Part shown: positions 41,406 through 51,326 of the stretch, piece after piece
Layout of the letters: each line of letters opens with the position of its first letter
Position numbering within the stretch: position 1 is the stretch's first letter
Assembly: GCA_027600665.1 (NCBI GenBank)
Contig: JADGJL010000002.1
Span: 186,001 to 250,000, forward strand
DNA from: Irineochytrium annulatum
Taxonomy: Eukaryota > Chytridiomycota > Chytridiomycetes > Chytridiales > Chytridiaceae
Reading direction: 5' to 3'
DNA: 64,000 nt
Notes under the pieces: model-generated
Database searches by the model: none
What the model was told of the DNA's origin: nothing
Seen by the model: only the letters and a program-made list of their open reading frames with translations
Made by a program: the position numbers and the translations under genes

Positions 41406-44400
41406 TCAACGCCCCGTTGCTCTCAAAATATCGTAGATCGTTTCACTGAATACGCGACCTGAAACGTTGCCCAGAGCAATGGGTTTGTTGTCACCGTAGT
41501 AATAATATTGCTTGTTATTCGGTTTGAAGAAATGCAGGGATTCCAGGGTAATGTCATCCAATCCCTCGTAATACGTAATACTCGTACCACTGAATTGCAA
41601 TTCCGCAACAAGATCTCCGTACTCTTTATAAAATTCATGATACCAGCCGCCGTCCTGTGCAGGCCCCTTGATCCAGCCGTATTTCTCCAGTGCTTTGGGG
41701 AAAGACGTTGGTGAGAAATCAGACTCAGGTAGACGATCGTATTCATTCTTGGTCTTGTCCTCATCTTCAGGCTGATGAATTTCACGATTCAGTTGCTCAA
41801 ACGGCTGCTTGATCTCGTAATCCTCCAACTGCGTTATCCAACCTTCAAGCGTCGCCTGATCCAGTTCCAATGGGTGTATAAGTCCCACTTGTGCACCTGA
41901 AGGCAGATCAACCTCATCTTCATCCACGGAATTAAAGGTGCCGTCCTCCATATAACGGAACGTGCTGATCAGAACGCCATCCTCATACGTTCCCCAGATC
42001 AGACCAACAGCAAATTTTTGCATGATGACATTATCAACAAACAGAGATTTCCACTCATCGGCAGACCACAGACGTTGCTTGGACAATGATTCTTCCAGAC
42101 GCTGCGCCTGAATATTAACCATGGATTTGAGATCTTTTTTCAGCTGCGTAAAACGTGCCTTGGACTGTGCTGCGAGTTCAGCATCGTCTTTCTGTGCAGG
42201 AGCAGGCAGACTCTTCACGGATTTGCCCGTTTCTTCATTGAGTACAACCACTTGCAAGTCTCCATTCACCTTAACCAGGAAGGAGCGCTCCCCGTAACTC
42301 AGCTGCATGGTCCCTTTTTCATCAAAACCAAGTGTAGTGACCAGCCGATCTTCCAATTGTTCCGAGGTAAGTCCCATATTATCAGCTGCAAGCTGCAATG
42401 CTTCTTCAGCTGCACCTTTCACTTGGCGGTTCTTCACACCACGTTTGATCTTGTCAATCGCCATAAGAGCGGATGGATCTTTCAGATAAGCGAGCACTTT
42501 TACAGCATCCGCTGCAATCGCACCACGACTGTTTTCAGTCCATTCCTTAATTTGCGGAGCCAGAATATTTACAATCTGAATATCACCAAAGAGTGCTGAA
42601 ACATACATCACCCACTTCTCTTTCGCGGGAGCACCTTCCTGAATCCAGACCTGAAGCAATTCACTTGCAAAACGAGCGAGCGATGCCTCACTTACGTAGT
42701 CCCGTAATTCATTTAACCTTTCATTGGGACCAGATGTATGATCCAAGGATTGCACCAGCACATAAAGCTTAATTCGGTCATCTACCGGCTGATTATCTTC
42801 TGTCCGTATCAGGGATGGGAGATCTTTCAGGGACAACCAGCTTAGTCTGGACAGCTTCTTGCTATCTGCCTGATCAGCAAGCGCAGCATGAGCATACTCC
42901 GGGCTCAGATCTGCGGTATCGAGCAGAATTTGAATCAGGTTCTTCCAATCCGCTGCCTTCTCTTTCTTCAAAAGCTCACCGTACAGCTCCTTGCTGTTTT
43001 CGAGACTGCGGATTGCAGTCAGAGCCATCTCCTTGATTCCCGCTTTTTTCTCCGAGAGGTATACGAGCGTATACAAGTCCTCATCAGGAATCCGGTTAAA
43101 TTCGGCTAAAGCCACACCATTGGCCTTCTTGGACGAATCCTGCAATCCGGCACGAATTGCTTCGGACAGTTGTTTCTTCGAGATCTCATCACGTTGTTCA
43201 AAAGTAATCTCCAGAATTAAAATGCGCGTATCCGTTGGCAGCTTCTTGTACTGTGTCAGTGCATAGTCCAAGTTCTGCTGAATGATTCGGCGGTATTCGT
43301 CATGTGGCATGGCTTTGTATCTGTAGTCGGTCATGCCATTGAGAGAGATCAGGCTGGTCAGCAATTTCTCACGCTGCACTTCAGGATCTTGCCCATAACG
43401 TTGAAGCAGTTTCTCTCCACTAAACGCGTATGAATTATACATGTCTGAGACAATATCCAGCGTCCAATCGGGATGAGTGGTCAGGATTGCGAATCTGCGC
43501 ATTGCTTCCGACTCCAAGGGCAGAAAACTAATACTGATGAGAATATGAACACGCTTCTTGTCCCGATTCAGTTGATTAAACAACGCACGACTATTCGAGT
43601 CTTGCCAATATTCCTCAAGGGTGTTTTCCCCACTTAAGTATCTTGCAATCGCAATTCCCTGGCGCCCCCCATCCAATGGATGCCGCAAAGCGCTGAATAC
43701 CGCTTGCTCCAATGACTCCTCTGCATTGGGCAGCTCCAATCCCTGATCCTCCATGAATTTTTGAATGCAAAGTTTGAGGAATGGCGTTTTGATCAACTCG
43801 TAAGCTCGAATTGCTTGTTCAGGATGATTCGTGACCGCGGATCGTAACATGTTCCAGGATATGGTATACATATTAAGCTCGTCTCTCAGCATTTCAACCA
43901 ACTGATAAGGCTCATCCAGAGGCACAAGTCCAGCAAGCAGATCATTGGGACTCTTTGCTCTCGGGTCCATACTCAGCAAGTAACTTCGAACTTCAAGTGG
44001 ATAAATCTCATGTAACTGATGCAGGGTGTGAAGCAAAACATTCCCAATCTCACTCTTTGCATCAAGAAACCGTTGTTTGCCTCCACTAATATTAATCAGG
44101 TACAACAAGGCACTGCTCACCAGTACCATCGTTTGATGGAATACAGCGTGTGAACATTGCTCTTTAGGAGAGAAAGACGTATTGGGATACAGCTCAGCTA
44201 TGAGCTGACTACGCTTTTGCTTGAGGAATTCATCTTTTAATTCTTGGGAAGAGCCGTTATGCTTCCCTTGAATGTTACTGACCACTATAGGTTCGATCAA
44301 CGTATGTAGCTCATTCCGCAACTGATCAGGATCATTCGCCATCACATGTTGAAACAACGCTGGCAACGATTGCGCAGCAGATTCAACCTCTGCATGAGAA

Positions 44401-44960
44401 GAGGTATCACTTAGCTTCGAATATAGTTGCAGGAGCATTAATGCATTAATGACATCCCGATAATTCCCCTGACTGTCCGCTTTTTTGGAATCAAAAAGCC
44501 ACTGAGCACGTTTTAATTTGCTCTTCAATTCAGCCAGAATTTCGTTTTCGCCCGCAAACTGTTTGATCTTCTCCAACCGGGCCAACAACCCGCCCATGCG
44601 ATCAGAACTTTTGCTCTTCCCGCTTAAGCCGTAGGCTTCTGAATCATTTCCCATACAGATGGTAAAGGCATCCGTTCTCCATGTATTTCTTTTGGAATAA
44701 GTCGATTCCAGATATATCACAATAGCCCCGGCACGGTAAAAGATGTCTCCGTCCTCTTTTTTGGCGAGCTTCATGAGCAGATCAATCGTCTGATACACAT
44801 AATGACTCGAATTTCCCAACATATCCGGGAACTTGTCTGTCGTTCCCAAGACATAATCAATAATCTCGGAGCTTCGATCTGTTTTTAATGAATACTCGTT
44901 TGAACACGTTACTGAGAATTTCTCCACCAAAGTTTCTACTGCACGATCTGTGGTAAGCAT
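41406..44960 (-). CDS. DUF4132 family giant protein (YehI/MolR-like)
   Basis: An 1184-residue, mostly helical protein, probably built of HEAT-like repeats in its first two thirds (EQAIRAYELIKTPFLKLCIQKF; AVKVLAYLKDPSALMAIDKIKRG). The C-terminal DUF4132 region starts at about 850 (MQLSYGERSFLVKVNGDLQVVVL; FAVGLIWGTYEDGVLISTFRYMEDGTFNSVDEDE; LIHPLEL) and ends with the signature seen in MolR/YehI proteins. ATG 44960 follows AAGGAGGAATG; the longer frame to 45011 has no site. It may be a scaffold for the AAA/VWA machine. Confidence 0.82.
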   Translation of the reverse strand: MLTTDRAVETLVEKFSVTCSNEYSLKTDRSSEIIDYVLGTTDKFPDMLGNSSHYVYQTIDLLMKLAKKEDGDIFYRAGAIVIYLESTYSKRNTWRTDAFTICMGNDSEAYGLSGKSKSSDRMGGLLARLEKIKQFAGENEILAELKSKLKRAQWLFDSKKADSQGNYRDVINALMLLQLYSKLSDTSSHAEVESAAQSLPALFQHVMANDPDQLRNELHTLIEPIVVSNIQGKHNGSSQELKDEFLKQKRSQLIAELYPNTSFSPKEQCSHAVFHQTMVLVSSALLYLINISGGKQRFLDAKSEIGNVLLHTLHQLHEIYPLEVRSYLLSMDPRAKSPNDLLAGLVPLDEPYQLVEMLRDELNMYTISWNMLRSAVTNHPEQAIRAYELIKTPFLKLCIQKFMEDQGLELPNAEESLEQAVFSALRHPLDGGRQGIAIARYLSGENTLEEYWQDSNSRALFNQLNRDKKRVHILISISFLPLESEAMRRFAILTTHPDWTLDIVSDMYNSYAFSGEKLLQRYGQDPEVQREKLLTSLISLNGMTDYRYKAMPHDEYRRIIQQNLDYALTQYKKLPTDTRILILEITFEQRDEISKKQLSEAIRAGLQDSSKKANGVALAEFNRIPDEDLYTLVYLSEKKAGIKEMALTAIRSLENSKELYGELLKKEKAADWKNLIQILLDTADLSPEYAHAALADQADSKKLSRLSWLSLKDLPSLIRTEDNQPVDDRIKLYVLVQSLDHTSGPNERLNELRDYVSEASLARFASELLQVWIQEGAPAKEKWVMYVSALFGDIQIVNILAPQIKEWTENSRGAIAADAVKVLAYLKDPSALMAIDKIKRGVKNRQVKGAAEEALQLAADNMGLTSEQLEDRLVTTLGFDEKGTMQLSYGERSFLVKVNGDLQVVVLNEETGKSVKSLPAPAQKDDAELAAQSKARFTQLKKDLKSMVNIQAQRLEESLSKQRLWSADEWKSLFVDNVIMQKFAVGLIWGTYEDGVLISTFRYMEDGTFNSVDEDEVDLPSGAQVGLIHPLELDQATLEGWITQLEDYEIKQPFEQLNREIHQPEDEDKTKNEYDRLPESDFSPTSFPKALEKYGWIKGPAQDGGWYHEFYKEYGDLVAELQFSGTSITYYEGLDDITLESLHFFKPNNKQYYYYGDNKPIALGNVSGRVFSETIYDILRATGR

Positions 44961-44979
44961 TACACATTCCTCCTTGAAT

Positions 44980-46203
44980 TTAAGTGATGATCTCGCCAAT
45001 CCAATCCGCAAGCTCGTTTGGGGTAATTGCTGCTACATGTGCGCCCATATTGGTCAACGTCTGTGCGGCATGTTGGTTATAGACTGAATCTCCGTTAAAA
45101 TCGAGCGCAGTGAGAACCAGCAATTTGCAGCCTGCGTCGATGATATCTTTACAGGCTTTGTACATCTGCGCGATTGGGTAACCTTCCTCCAGGTCACTGA
45201 CCAGAATAAAGATCGTTTTGCCTGGATTATCGATTAACGTCTCGCCGTAACGCAACGCTTTGGTAATATGTGTGCCCCCGCCGAGCTGAACATTCATGAG
45301 CACGTCTACGGGATCCTCCAGCCTGTCGCTCAGGTCAACCACCTGCGTATCAAAAATGAATAATTTCGTGCGCAGCGCATTCAAGCGATAGAAGATGCTG
45401 GCCATCACCGAACTGTAGATAACTGAATCCAGCATACTCCCACTTTCATCCACCCCAATAATGATGTTCCACTTGTTATGAGGCTGTATATTCCCGTCGA
45501 AATAGAGGCGATCAATCACAAATCTGCGCTTATTTTTATCATAATTTTTCAAATTTTTGGTGATGGTTCTTTTGAAATTCAGATTGCGCAAGGATCGTAC
45601 TGAACTCGAAGTATAACGACTGCGCTTACCCATGATACTGGCTCGAGTCTGAGATTCCAGCTTGCTGCGGAGTTCCTCAACCACCGTTCGCACGATCTCT
45701 TTGGCGCTCTTTAACACTTCACCTTTCATCCGTCCTTTGAACTGCATAATGTTCTTGAGCAGATTCATATTGGGTTCAAGGGACTCAAGCAGCTTTTTGT
45801 CTGTTAACAATTCAGTCAGTCCATAGCGGTCGAGTGCCTGCTTCTCCAATATTTCTACCGTTGGTTTGGGAAATAGGTCCCTGACCTTGTGTAACCATTT
45901 CGGTACAGTCAGGTTGGACGCACCGCGTCCTCCTTCTTTTCGGTAACCTTGTTCTTCACCGTATTCACGGTTGTAGAGATAGCCCAGAATCTCATCCATT
46001 TCCGTATATTGAAATTCACTCGAAGTGTATTGGTCTGTATTGCACAGCCCTTCTTCGGCCGATTCACCAAGAATCAGACGCCAGCGATTTAAGGTTTCAG
46101 CAGAAGGATGCTCCCCTCGTTTGCCTCCATCCCGATTGGAACTTTCATGGTTATCTCTCGATTCGCCCGCTCTCCGATTCGCCTCATTCATATTAGCTTC
46201 CAT
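44980..46203 (-). CDS. VWA domain protein (YehP-like)
   Basis: A 407-residue protein. A helical first part (about 1-240) leads to a von Willebrand A domain with a complete metal site: D.S.S in GVDESGSM, the later Thr in GGGTHITKAL, and Asp in VSDLEEG. VWA proteins encoded beside MoxR ATPases act as their partners in assembling or remodelling targets. ATG 46203 follows AAAGGAGTTTGCCGC and overlaps the DUF5682 gene by 16 bases. Confidence 0.85.
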   Translation of the reverse strand: MEANMNEANRRAGESRDNHESSNRDGGKRGEHPSAETLNRWRLILGESAEEGLCNTDQYTSSEFQYTEMDEILGYLYNREYGEEQGYRKEGGRGASNLTVPKWLHKVRDLFPKPTVEILEKQALDRYGLTELLTDKKLLESLEPNMNLLKNIMQFKGRMKGEVLKSAKEIVRTVVEELRSKLESQTRASIMGKRSRYTSSSVRSLRNLNFKRTITKNLKNYDKNKRRFVIDRLYFDGNIQPHNKWNIIIGVDESGSMLDSVIYSSVMASIFYRLNALRTKLFIFDTQVVDLSDRLEDPVDVLMNVQLGGGTHITKALRYGETLIDNPGKTIFILVSDLEEGYPIAQMYKACKDIIDAGCKLLVLTALDFNGDSVYNQHAAQTLTNMGAHVAAITPNELADWIGEIIT

Positions 46204-48656
46204 GCGGCAAACTCCTTTCGAAGCGCTTCGTCCCATGCTTTGGACTGGATCAGCATCTGTTCATCAAGCGCAGGTCTTGACATCTCCACTGGTTCAACCT
46301 GATGCAGACTTGCCACCCGTTCAGCAATCAAACCTGTTTCCATTGGTGTAAAGTAAGTGAATGCCAGCCTTAATTCTGGTACCATGCTGATGAAGTCGTC
46401 GTATGACAGCTTTTCAATCAACACATTCAACTCGGATAAGAGCTGATCTTCATATAAAAAAGCGTCACGTGCGACTGTGAATACGCCCTGTAAAAAAAGT
46501 GCCGTTTGACGGGTCTGATCCGGTGTACCATGGATATACCCGCGAGCACGATCAACAATCTCATCTCGGGGCCTGTCGCCGAGACCTGAGGAAATAGCCA
46601 CACACACACCCTCCAGCTGTGCAGGAAGCTGGTGATCAGACAAAAGCTCATTCAGATGAATCCGGAATGTCTCATCCTGAAAATACGCCTCTGATGACTC
46701 CGCGAGCATGGCTAGCAGCTTCAGTCCCTGAATAATGGCTTCATGTTCATCCGGATTGGCTCTGGAGAGCTGCAACAACTTGTCCACGGCGTTCCTATAA
46801 GCTTCGGATAACAGGTCAGGGAGATGTTGCTCGTCAGATAATCCCAGCAACCTGCGGTGTTGATGAATTCGGTTCAAGACTTGCAAGCTGTTACATAAGG
46901 ATAGGAAATTCCCGTCGGTTCTCAGCGCCGAGCGCACCTGTTCATAGAGCTTCATTGCTGTGTTCTGAAGTCCCATGAGCAGTGCTTGAAGCATGAGCCC
47001 GGCAAGTTCACCGCTATGATGATCCGGGATCTCCTGCATTTGTTCTTCCATTTTGCGTGTGGCTGCTCCAGCAAGCGTTCCGCCATAAAGGGAGTTCTCT
47101 ATCAATCTGGCCTCAATACGGGAAGAGTACATATAAACCCAGGTTTCACGAACCAGATTCATGTCACGCTCTGCGATCCAGTCTGGCCCCGATTGCCGTT
47201 TTGCGAATTCTGGAACCAGATACGTGATGCATTGAATCAATTGACTGATCTGACGATGCTCCGGTTTCGCATACAAATCCAGCACTTTCTTGTGTTGTCC
47301 TGTTGTGCGAATCTGCAATTTGTAGACTGTACAACGCGCCTTGAAATCCTCCACGATGGGGATACTGAATGAATTGGGAGCCACGCTTCCAATGACGTCT
47401 CCTGTCAATAACTGCTGTAGCTCTTGCAACGGTTTATCGGTAGCCAAGGTAAGCTCCCCCTTCACAAAGGAAGAGAGTGCTGCATCCATCAACTCGTAAA
47501 CGCCGCCTTCCCTCTTACCCCGAAGACCGGCAAGTCCCTGAATCATACTGTACGCCTCAATTGCATCACTGGTTGATACATGTTCGTGACCGTCCCGTAA
47601 TTTGCGCATCAGCCGAGATAACAAGTCCAGAGCCGTTAGATTGTATGGTGTACTCTTCTTGCGAAGCAGCTGGTTCCAGATCTGATCGTAATAATTCACA
47701 TAAGGCATGCCGCTTGCATATCCATTAAGCCGATCTGCTTCAGCAAAAGTATAGACCATCGGGTACATCTGTTGGTGAACCGCACTTGGTTCAAACGCAC
47801 CGTGTTGAGACGTACCTGGTTTACCTTGTTCATCTGAACATTGATCCGTTCGCTGTTTATCCACCTTCGTCCGTTCCAGATCGGATTCATGTTTCTCCGA
47901 CGCTAATAATCCATACGTATGAAATCCACCGGTAATGACAAGCACACGCTCATGCTCAAGTACCGCTTGTTGAATACGTTGTTTCATATATGATTCTCTT
48001 ACCAAATCACCTGAAGACTGCAATCGTTCCGTGGAATAACACATTCGGGATAGCGTACAATACGTGAATACATCCTGCACGAATTCCTCAGTAGATTTCT
48101 CCAGTCCACCAATCTCAAACACCTTTTCCCACAATTCATCAAAACTGCGACAGTTTGTTTTTTGGCACAATCGGTTGATAAATTCCGACCCTGCAAGCAA
48201 GGTTTCGTCTTGGATGGAGATCTCCTTTTGCTCTATCTGGCCGGATTTGGATGCATGAGTGGAGAAATGTTGGTAGTCCAGGTCAATAAACTTCGCCGGA
48301 ATGCCCAGTCGTTTTGCTTCTTTCATGGCCACATATTCAGGCGAATAACGAAGCATCGGATAATAGCAGGCTTCTCTCTGCAACTCACTCTCATAGGTGT
48401 AGTACAGACTGACAGGGGGCAAGGTTGCCTCATCACTCAGAACCGAAATGAATGGATTACCGCTCTCTGGTCCTTCGATCAGAATGATATCCGGCTTGTA
48501 CTCTTCGATTAATCGTAACAAGTGATATGAACATACAGGACTGTGGTGTCGTATTGGGTAATAGACCGTATGATTACTCAGGTTATAGACATGGGACTTG
48601 AACAAGGATTGTAACTGATCAACATCAGGGTCCAGAACTGCTGTTAACCGATCCAT
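46188..48656 (-). CDS. DUF5682 family protein (YehM-like)
   Basis: An 822-residue cytoplasmic protein. The first 260 residues show the DUF5682 pattern (YYPIRHHSPVCSYHLLRLIEEYKPDIILIEGPES, later VLVITGGFHTYGLL), which recalls TIKI/TraB or erythromycin-esterase-like folds with paired His and Glu residues. The remainder is helical with TPR-like character. It overlaps the ATPase gene by 13 bases. No activity is proven for the family. Confidence 0.82.
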   Translation of the reverse strand: MDRLTAVLDPDVDQLQSLFKSHVYNLSNHTVYYPIRHHSPVCSYHLLRLIEEYKPDIILIEGPESGNPFISVLSDEATLPPVSLYYTYESELQREACYYPMLRYSPEYVAMKEAKRLGIPAKFIDLDYQHFSTHASKSGQIEQKEISIQDETLLAGSEFINRLCQKTNCRSFDELWEKVFEIGGLEKSTEEFVQDVFTYCTLSRMCYSTERLQSSGDLVRESYMKQRIQQAVLEHERVLVITGGFHTYGLLASEKHESDLERTKVDKQRTDQCSDEQGKPGTSQHGAFEPSAVHQQMYPMVYTFAEADRLNGYASGMPYVNYYDQIWNQLLRKKSTPYNLTALDLLSRLMRKLRDGHEHVSTSDAIEAYSMIQGLAGLRGKREGGVYELMDAALSSFVKGELTLATDKPLQELQQLLTGDVIGSVAPNSFSIPIVEDFKARCTVYKLQIRTTGQHKKVLDLYAKPEHRQISQLIQCITYLVPEFAKRQSGPDWIAERDMNLVRETWVYMYSSRIEARLIENSLYGGTLAGAATRKMEEQMQEIPDHHSGELAGLMLQALLMGLQNTAMKLYEQVRSALRTDGNFLSLCNSLQVLNRIHQHRRLLGLSDEQHLPDLLSEAYRNAVDKLLQLSRANPDEHEAIIQGLKLLAMLAESSEAYFQDETFRIHLNELLSDHQLPAQLEGVCVAISSGLGDRPRDEIVDRARGYIHGTPDQTRQTALFLQGVFTVARDAFLYEDQLLSELNVLIEKLSYDDFISMVPELRLAFTYFTPMETGLIAERVASLHQVEPVEMSRPALDEQMLIQSKAWDEALRKEFAAWKLI

Positions 48657-49744
48657 TTTCTCTCCTCATAATAGTCCTTCCATATTCCCTCTTCCCTGGA
48701 ACGTTCTTTAACAACCTTGGAGAAGTAGGTTTTGAGAATGGACAGATCCTTGTCGTTTTCCTTCGCAATGGTCCCTAGCATGTTCTGCACTAATCGATCC
48801 AGCGCAATAGCCTTATCTTCGTAGTAATAGGAAGTCATCGCACTCTGAACATAGACTGACACCGCTTCTGCTGTACTCATAGAGGCTTGAGGTGTATCAA
48901 GCTTGTAGCCCTCCCGTGTCATGCCTGTGCGCAGTTCCATAAAGGTTGTAGCCAGCAATTCAACCACATCCGGGTTAATTTCGATATCAATTCCACTATG
49001 TAATAACAGGCTTCTTGCCTGGGATTCAATAATTTTGGCTTCCATCTTCACGTTATGAATGGGCTTGATCGTTTCAAAATTGAACCGCCGTTTCAAGGCA
49101 CCGCTCATTTCGTTAACACCTTTATCCCGAATATTGGCTGTAGCAATAACGTTAAATCCCGGCTGGGCAAACAGTACACCGCCATCCAGTTCGGGAATGC
49201 TCATAACCTTGTCACTGAGAATACTGATCAGACTATCCTGCGCTTCAGCGGGACAACGTGTAATCTCTTCAAATCGGGTAAGAATGCCTTTCTTCATTCC
49301 GTTATATAACGGCGATGGTACAAGCGCCGCTTCCGAAGGGCCTTTATCCAGCAACATGGCGTAATTCCATGAATACTTGATCATGTCTTCCGTCGTACCT
49401 GCTGTACCTTGAATCGTGTTCAGGCTGGTGCCGGAGATCGCTGCGGTTAATAGTTCGCTAAGCATGGTCTTGGCTGTTCCGGGTTCTCCCACAAGCATTA
49501 ATCCCCGATTGCCTGCCAGAGTGACTACTGCACGTTCGATCAACACGTCATTGCCATAAAATTTGCGGGTAATCGGGATTTCTTCTCCATTCCATAGCGC
49601 TGGCTTATCCCTGCCAATAATAAAATCACGCACATAGGCGGGAGATAACAGCCAGTTCGGGGGACGTTTTCCCTGATCCTCTTCTCGCAGTGCACGTAAT
49701 TCAACCTCGTATAATGTCTCGGCGGGTGGTTTAAGCATCTCCAT
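48644..49744 (-). CDS. MoxR-type AAA ATPase (YehL-like)
   Basis: A 366-residue AAA+ ATPase. Walker A is GEPGTAKT; the Walker B position reads ILTRFEEI, with Glu where MoxR proteins usually have Asp. Sensor 1 (VIATANIRDKG), the arginine finger area (ALKRRFNFE) and a C-terminal lid follow. It heads an operon of six coupled genes. AGAGGAGACACC is followed by both a TTG (49750) and the ATG (49744); either could be used. Confidence 0.88.
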   Translation of the reverse strand: MEMLKPPAETLYEVELRALREEDQGKRPPNWLLSPAYVRDFIIGRDKPALWNGEEIPITRKFYGNDVLIERAVVTLAGNRGLMLVGEPGTAKTMLSELLTAAISGTSLNTIQGTAGTTEDMIKYSWNYAMLLDKGPSEAALVPSPLYNGMKKGILTRFEEITRCPAEAQDSLISILSDKVMSIPELDGGVLFAQPGFNVIATANIRDKGVNEMSGALKRRFNFETIKPIHNVKMEAKIIESQARSLLLHSGIDIEINPDVVELLATTFMELRTGMTREGYKLDTPQASMSTAEAVSVYVQSAMTSYYYEDKAIALDRLVQNMLGTIAKENDKDLSILKTYFSKVVKERSREEGIWKDYYEERKWIG

Positions 49745-50160
49745 CGTCAAGGTGTCTCCTCTCACATAAACAGATCGTATGTTCTTATTCCTATCATTTT
49801 ATCACAGCACCCTAACATCTACCCGGTAAAACGATAAAAATGGTTGAAACGTCCTTCTTATCAGCACTCTTCCTAAGCCCATGGACATATCCTCTAGCAC
49901 AAATATGAAGTTGAATTATCCTTATAGTCGTTTCGACACACGGGTTTCGAGCAAAAGAGCATGCTTATGACTAGTACATTCGCAGTGTAGGTCATATGAT
50001 CATAGGAATCATTACACTTTCCATATTGTGTTTCAACCAAATGAGGCCAGATATCACAAAGAAAGACACAGCTCAGCAACCGTGTCTTCTTCTACAATCA
50101 TCTTTCACACAATATCTATTAATTTTTCGATCAAAACGAACAATCCTCTGATATCTCTAG

Positions 50161-51138
50161 TTACATCCTACGCCCGCATGAAGCGGAATACAGCTCGTAC
50201 CACTCATAACGGGTAAGCTCCATATTTGCTGCATCACGACAGGCCAGAATACGTTCTGGTCGAATCGAACCAATGACTGGCTGAATCCCTGCTGGATGCT
50301 TCATTAACCAAGCCAGTACAATAGATTCCGGTGTCACCCCACGCTCCTTGGCCATTCGATCAACCAGCCCAGCCGTATGCGCAATCTCCGGGCGTTGCCC
50401 TTCGACGACCCTGCCCGTAAATCGACCTTGAGCAAGGGGACCCCAAGCTTGCAGTTGAATATGTTCTGCCTGACAATATTCCATCGTGCCATAGGGAAAT
50501 ACGTTGTCTCTGGCTTGGGGGCGATTCACCGTCACACCAGCTTCTACGAATCCGATTTTGTCCAGACTCATCTCCAACTGATTCACAATCAGAGGCACTT
50601 TACTATGAAGCTGAAGAAGGCGAATCTGTTCAGACCCCATATTGGACACACCAAAATGGCGTACCTTACCGGAATGATGCAGCTCAGCCAGTGCTTCTCC
50701 AATCTCTTGTGGATGGGCTAGTGGATCAGGACGGTGTAACAGCAAAATGTCCAGATAATCGATGCCAAGCCGTTCCAGGATACCGTCGACACTCGCCAGG
50801 ATATGTGCACCTGAAGTGTCATAACGCTGCGGTCCTTCATCATCACCCACAAGACGTATACCACACTTCGACTGTATAATGATCTGTTCACGTAAGCCAG
50901 GAGTTTCGGATAAGACTCGCCCCAATACATGCTCTGCCTTACCACGTGTGTATATATCCGCCAGATCAAAGTGATTAATCCCTATTTCGATAGCCGCTTC
51001 GACCGCTCGATGACCCTCCACGACAAGATCTGAAGTAATGGGAAGCCCGTCCCATTCGCCCCCAAAACGCATACAGCCAAGAACCATTCGACTTGCCGGA
51101 ATCCGGTGTTGATGCAAAGGAAGTTGTGTGTAAGACAT
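50161..51138 (-). CDS. Aldo/keto reductase
   Basis: A 325-residue NADPH-dependent reductase of the YdhF/YcsN group. The catalytic tetrad is visible: D and Y in HFDLADIYTRGKAE, K in IIIQSKCGI, H in DILLLHRPDP. Cofactor motif PVIGSIRPERI near the end. ATG 51138 follows GAGGTGAACG; upstream ATGs lack a site. Single gene. Confidence 0.9.
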   Translation of the reverse strand: MSYTQLPLHQHRIPASRMVLGCMRFGGEWDGLPITSDLVVEGHRAVEAAIEIGINHFDLADIYTRGKAEHVLGRVLSETPGLREQIIIQSKCGIRLVGDDEGPQRYDTSGAHILASVDGILERLGIDYLDILLLHRPDPLAHPQEIGEALAELHHSGKVRHFGVSNMGSEQIRLLQLHSKVPLIVNQLEMSLDKIGFVEAGVTVNRPQARDNVFPYGTMEYCQAEHIQLQAWGPLAQGRFTGRVVEGQRPEIAHTAGLVDRMAKERGVTPESIVLAWLMKHPAGIQPVIGSIRPERILACRDAANMELTRYEWYELYSASCGRRM

Positions 51139-51326
51139 ATCAGCGTTCACCTCGTTTTCATTTTTACCAAGCATAATAATCATTTCTATCTACCATGTCT
51201 TCTTCCATCTTCCTCTATTTTCCTGCTCAATCATTCACCTGGACCAAAAACAAGGTTTCAAAAGCCTACGTATTGAATACATAGAAGGTGCAGACATATG
51301 AAGGAATATGAGAGGAGATTTTGCAT

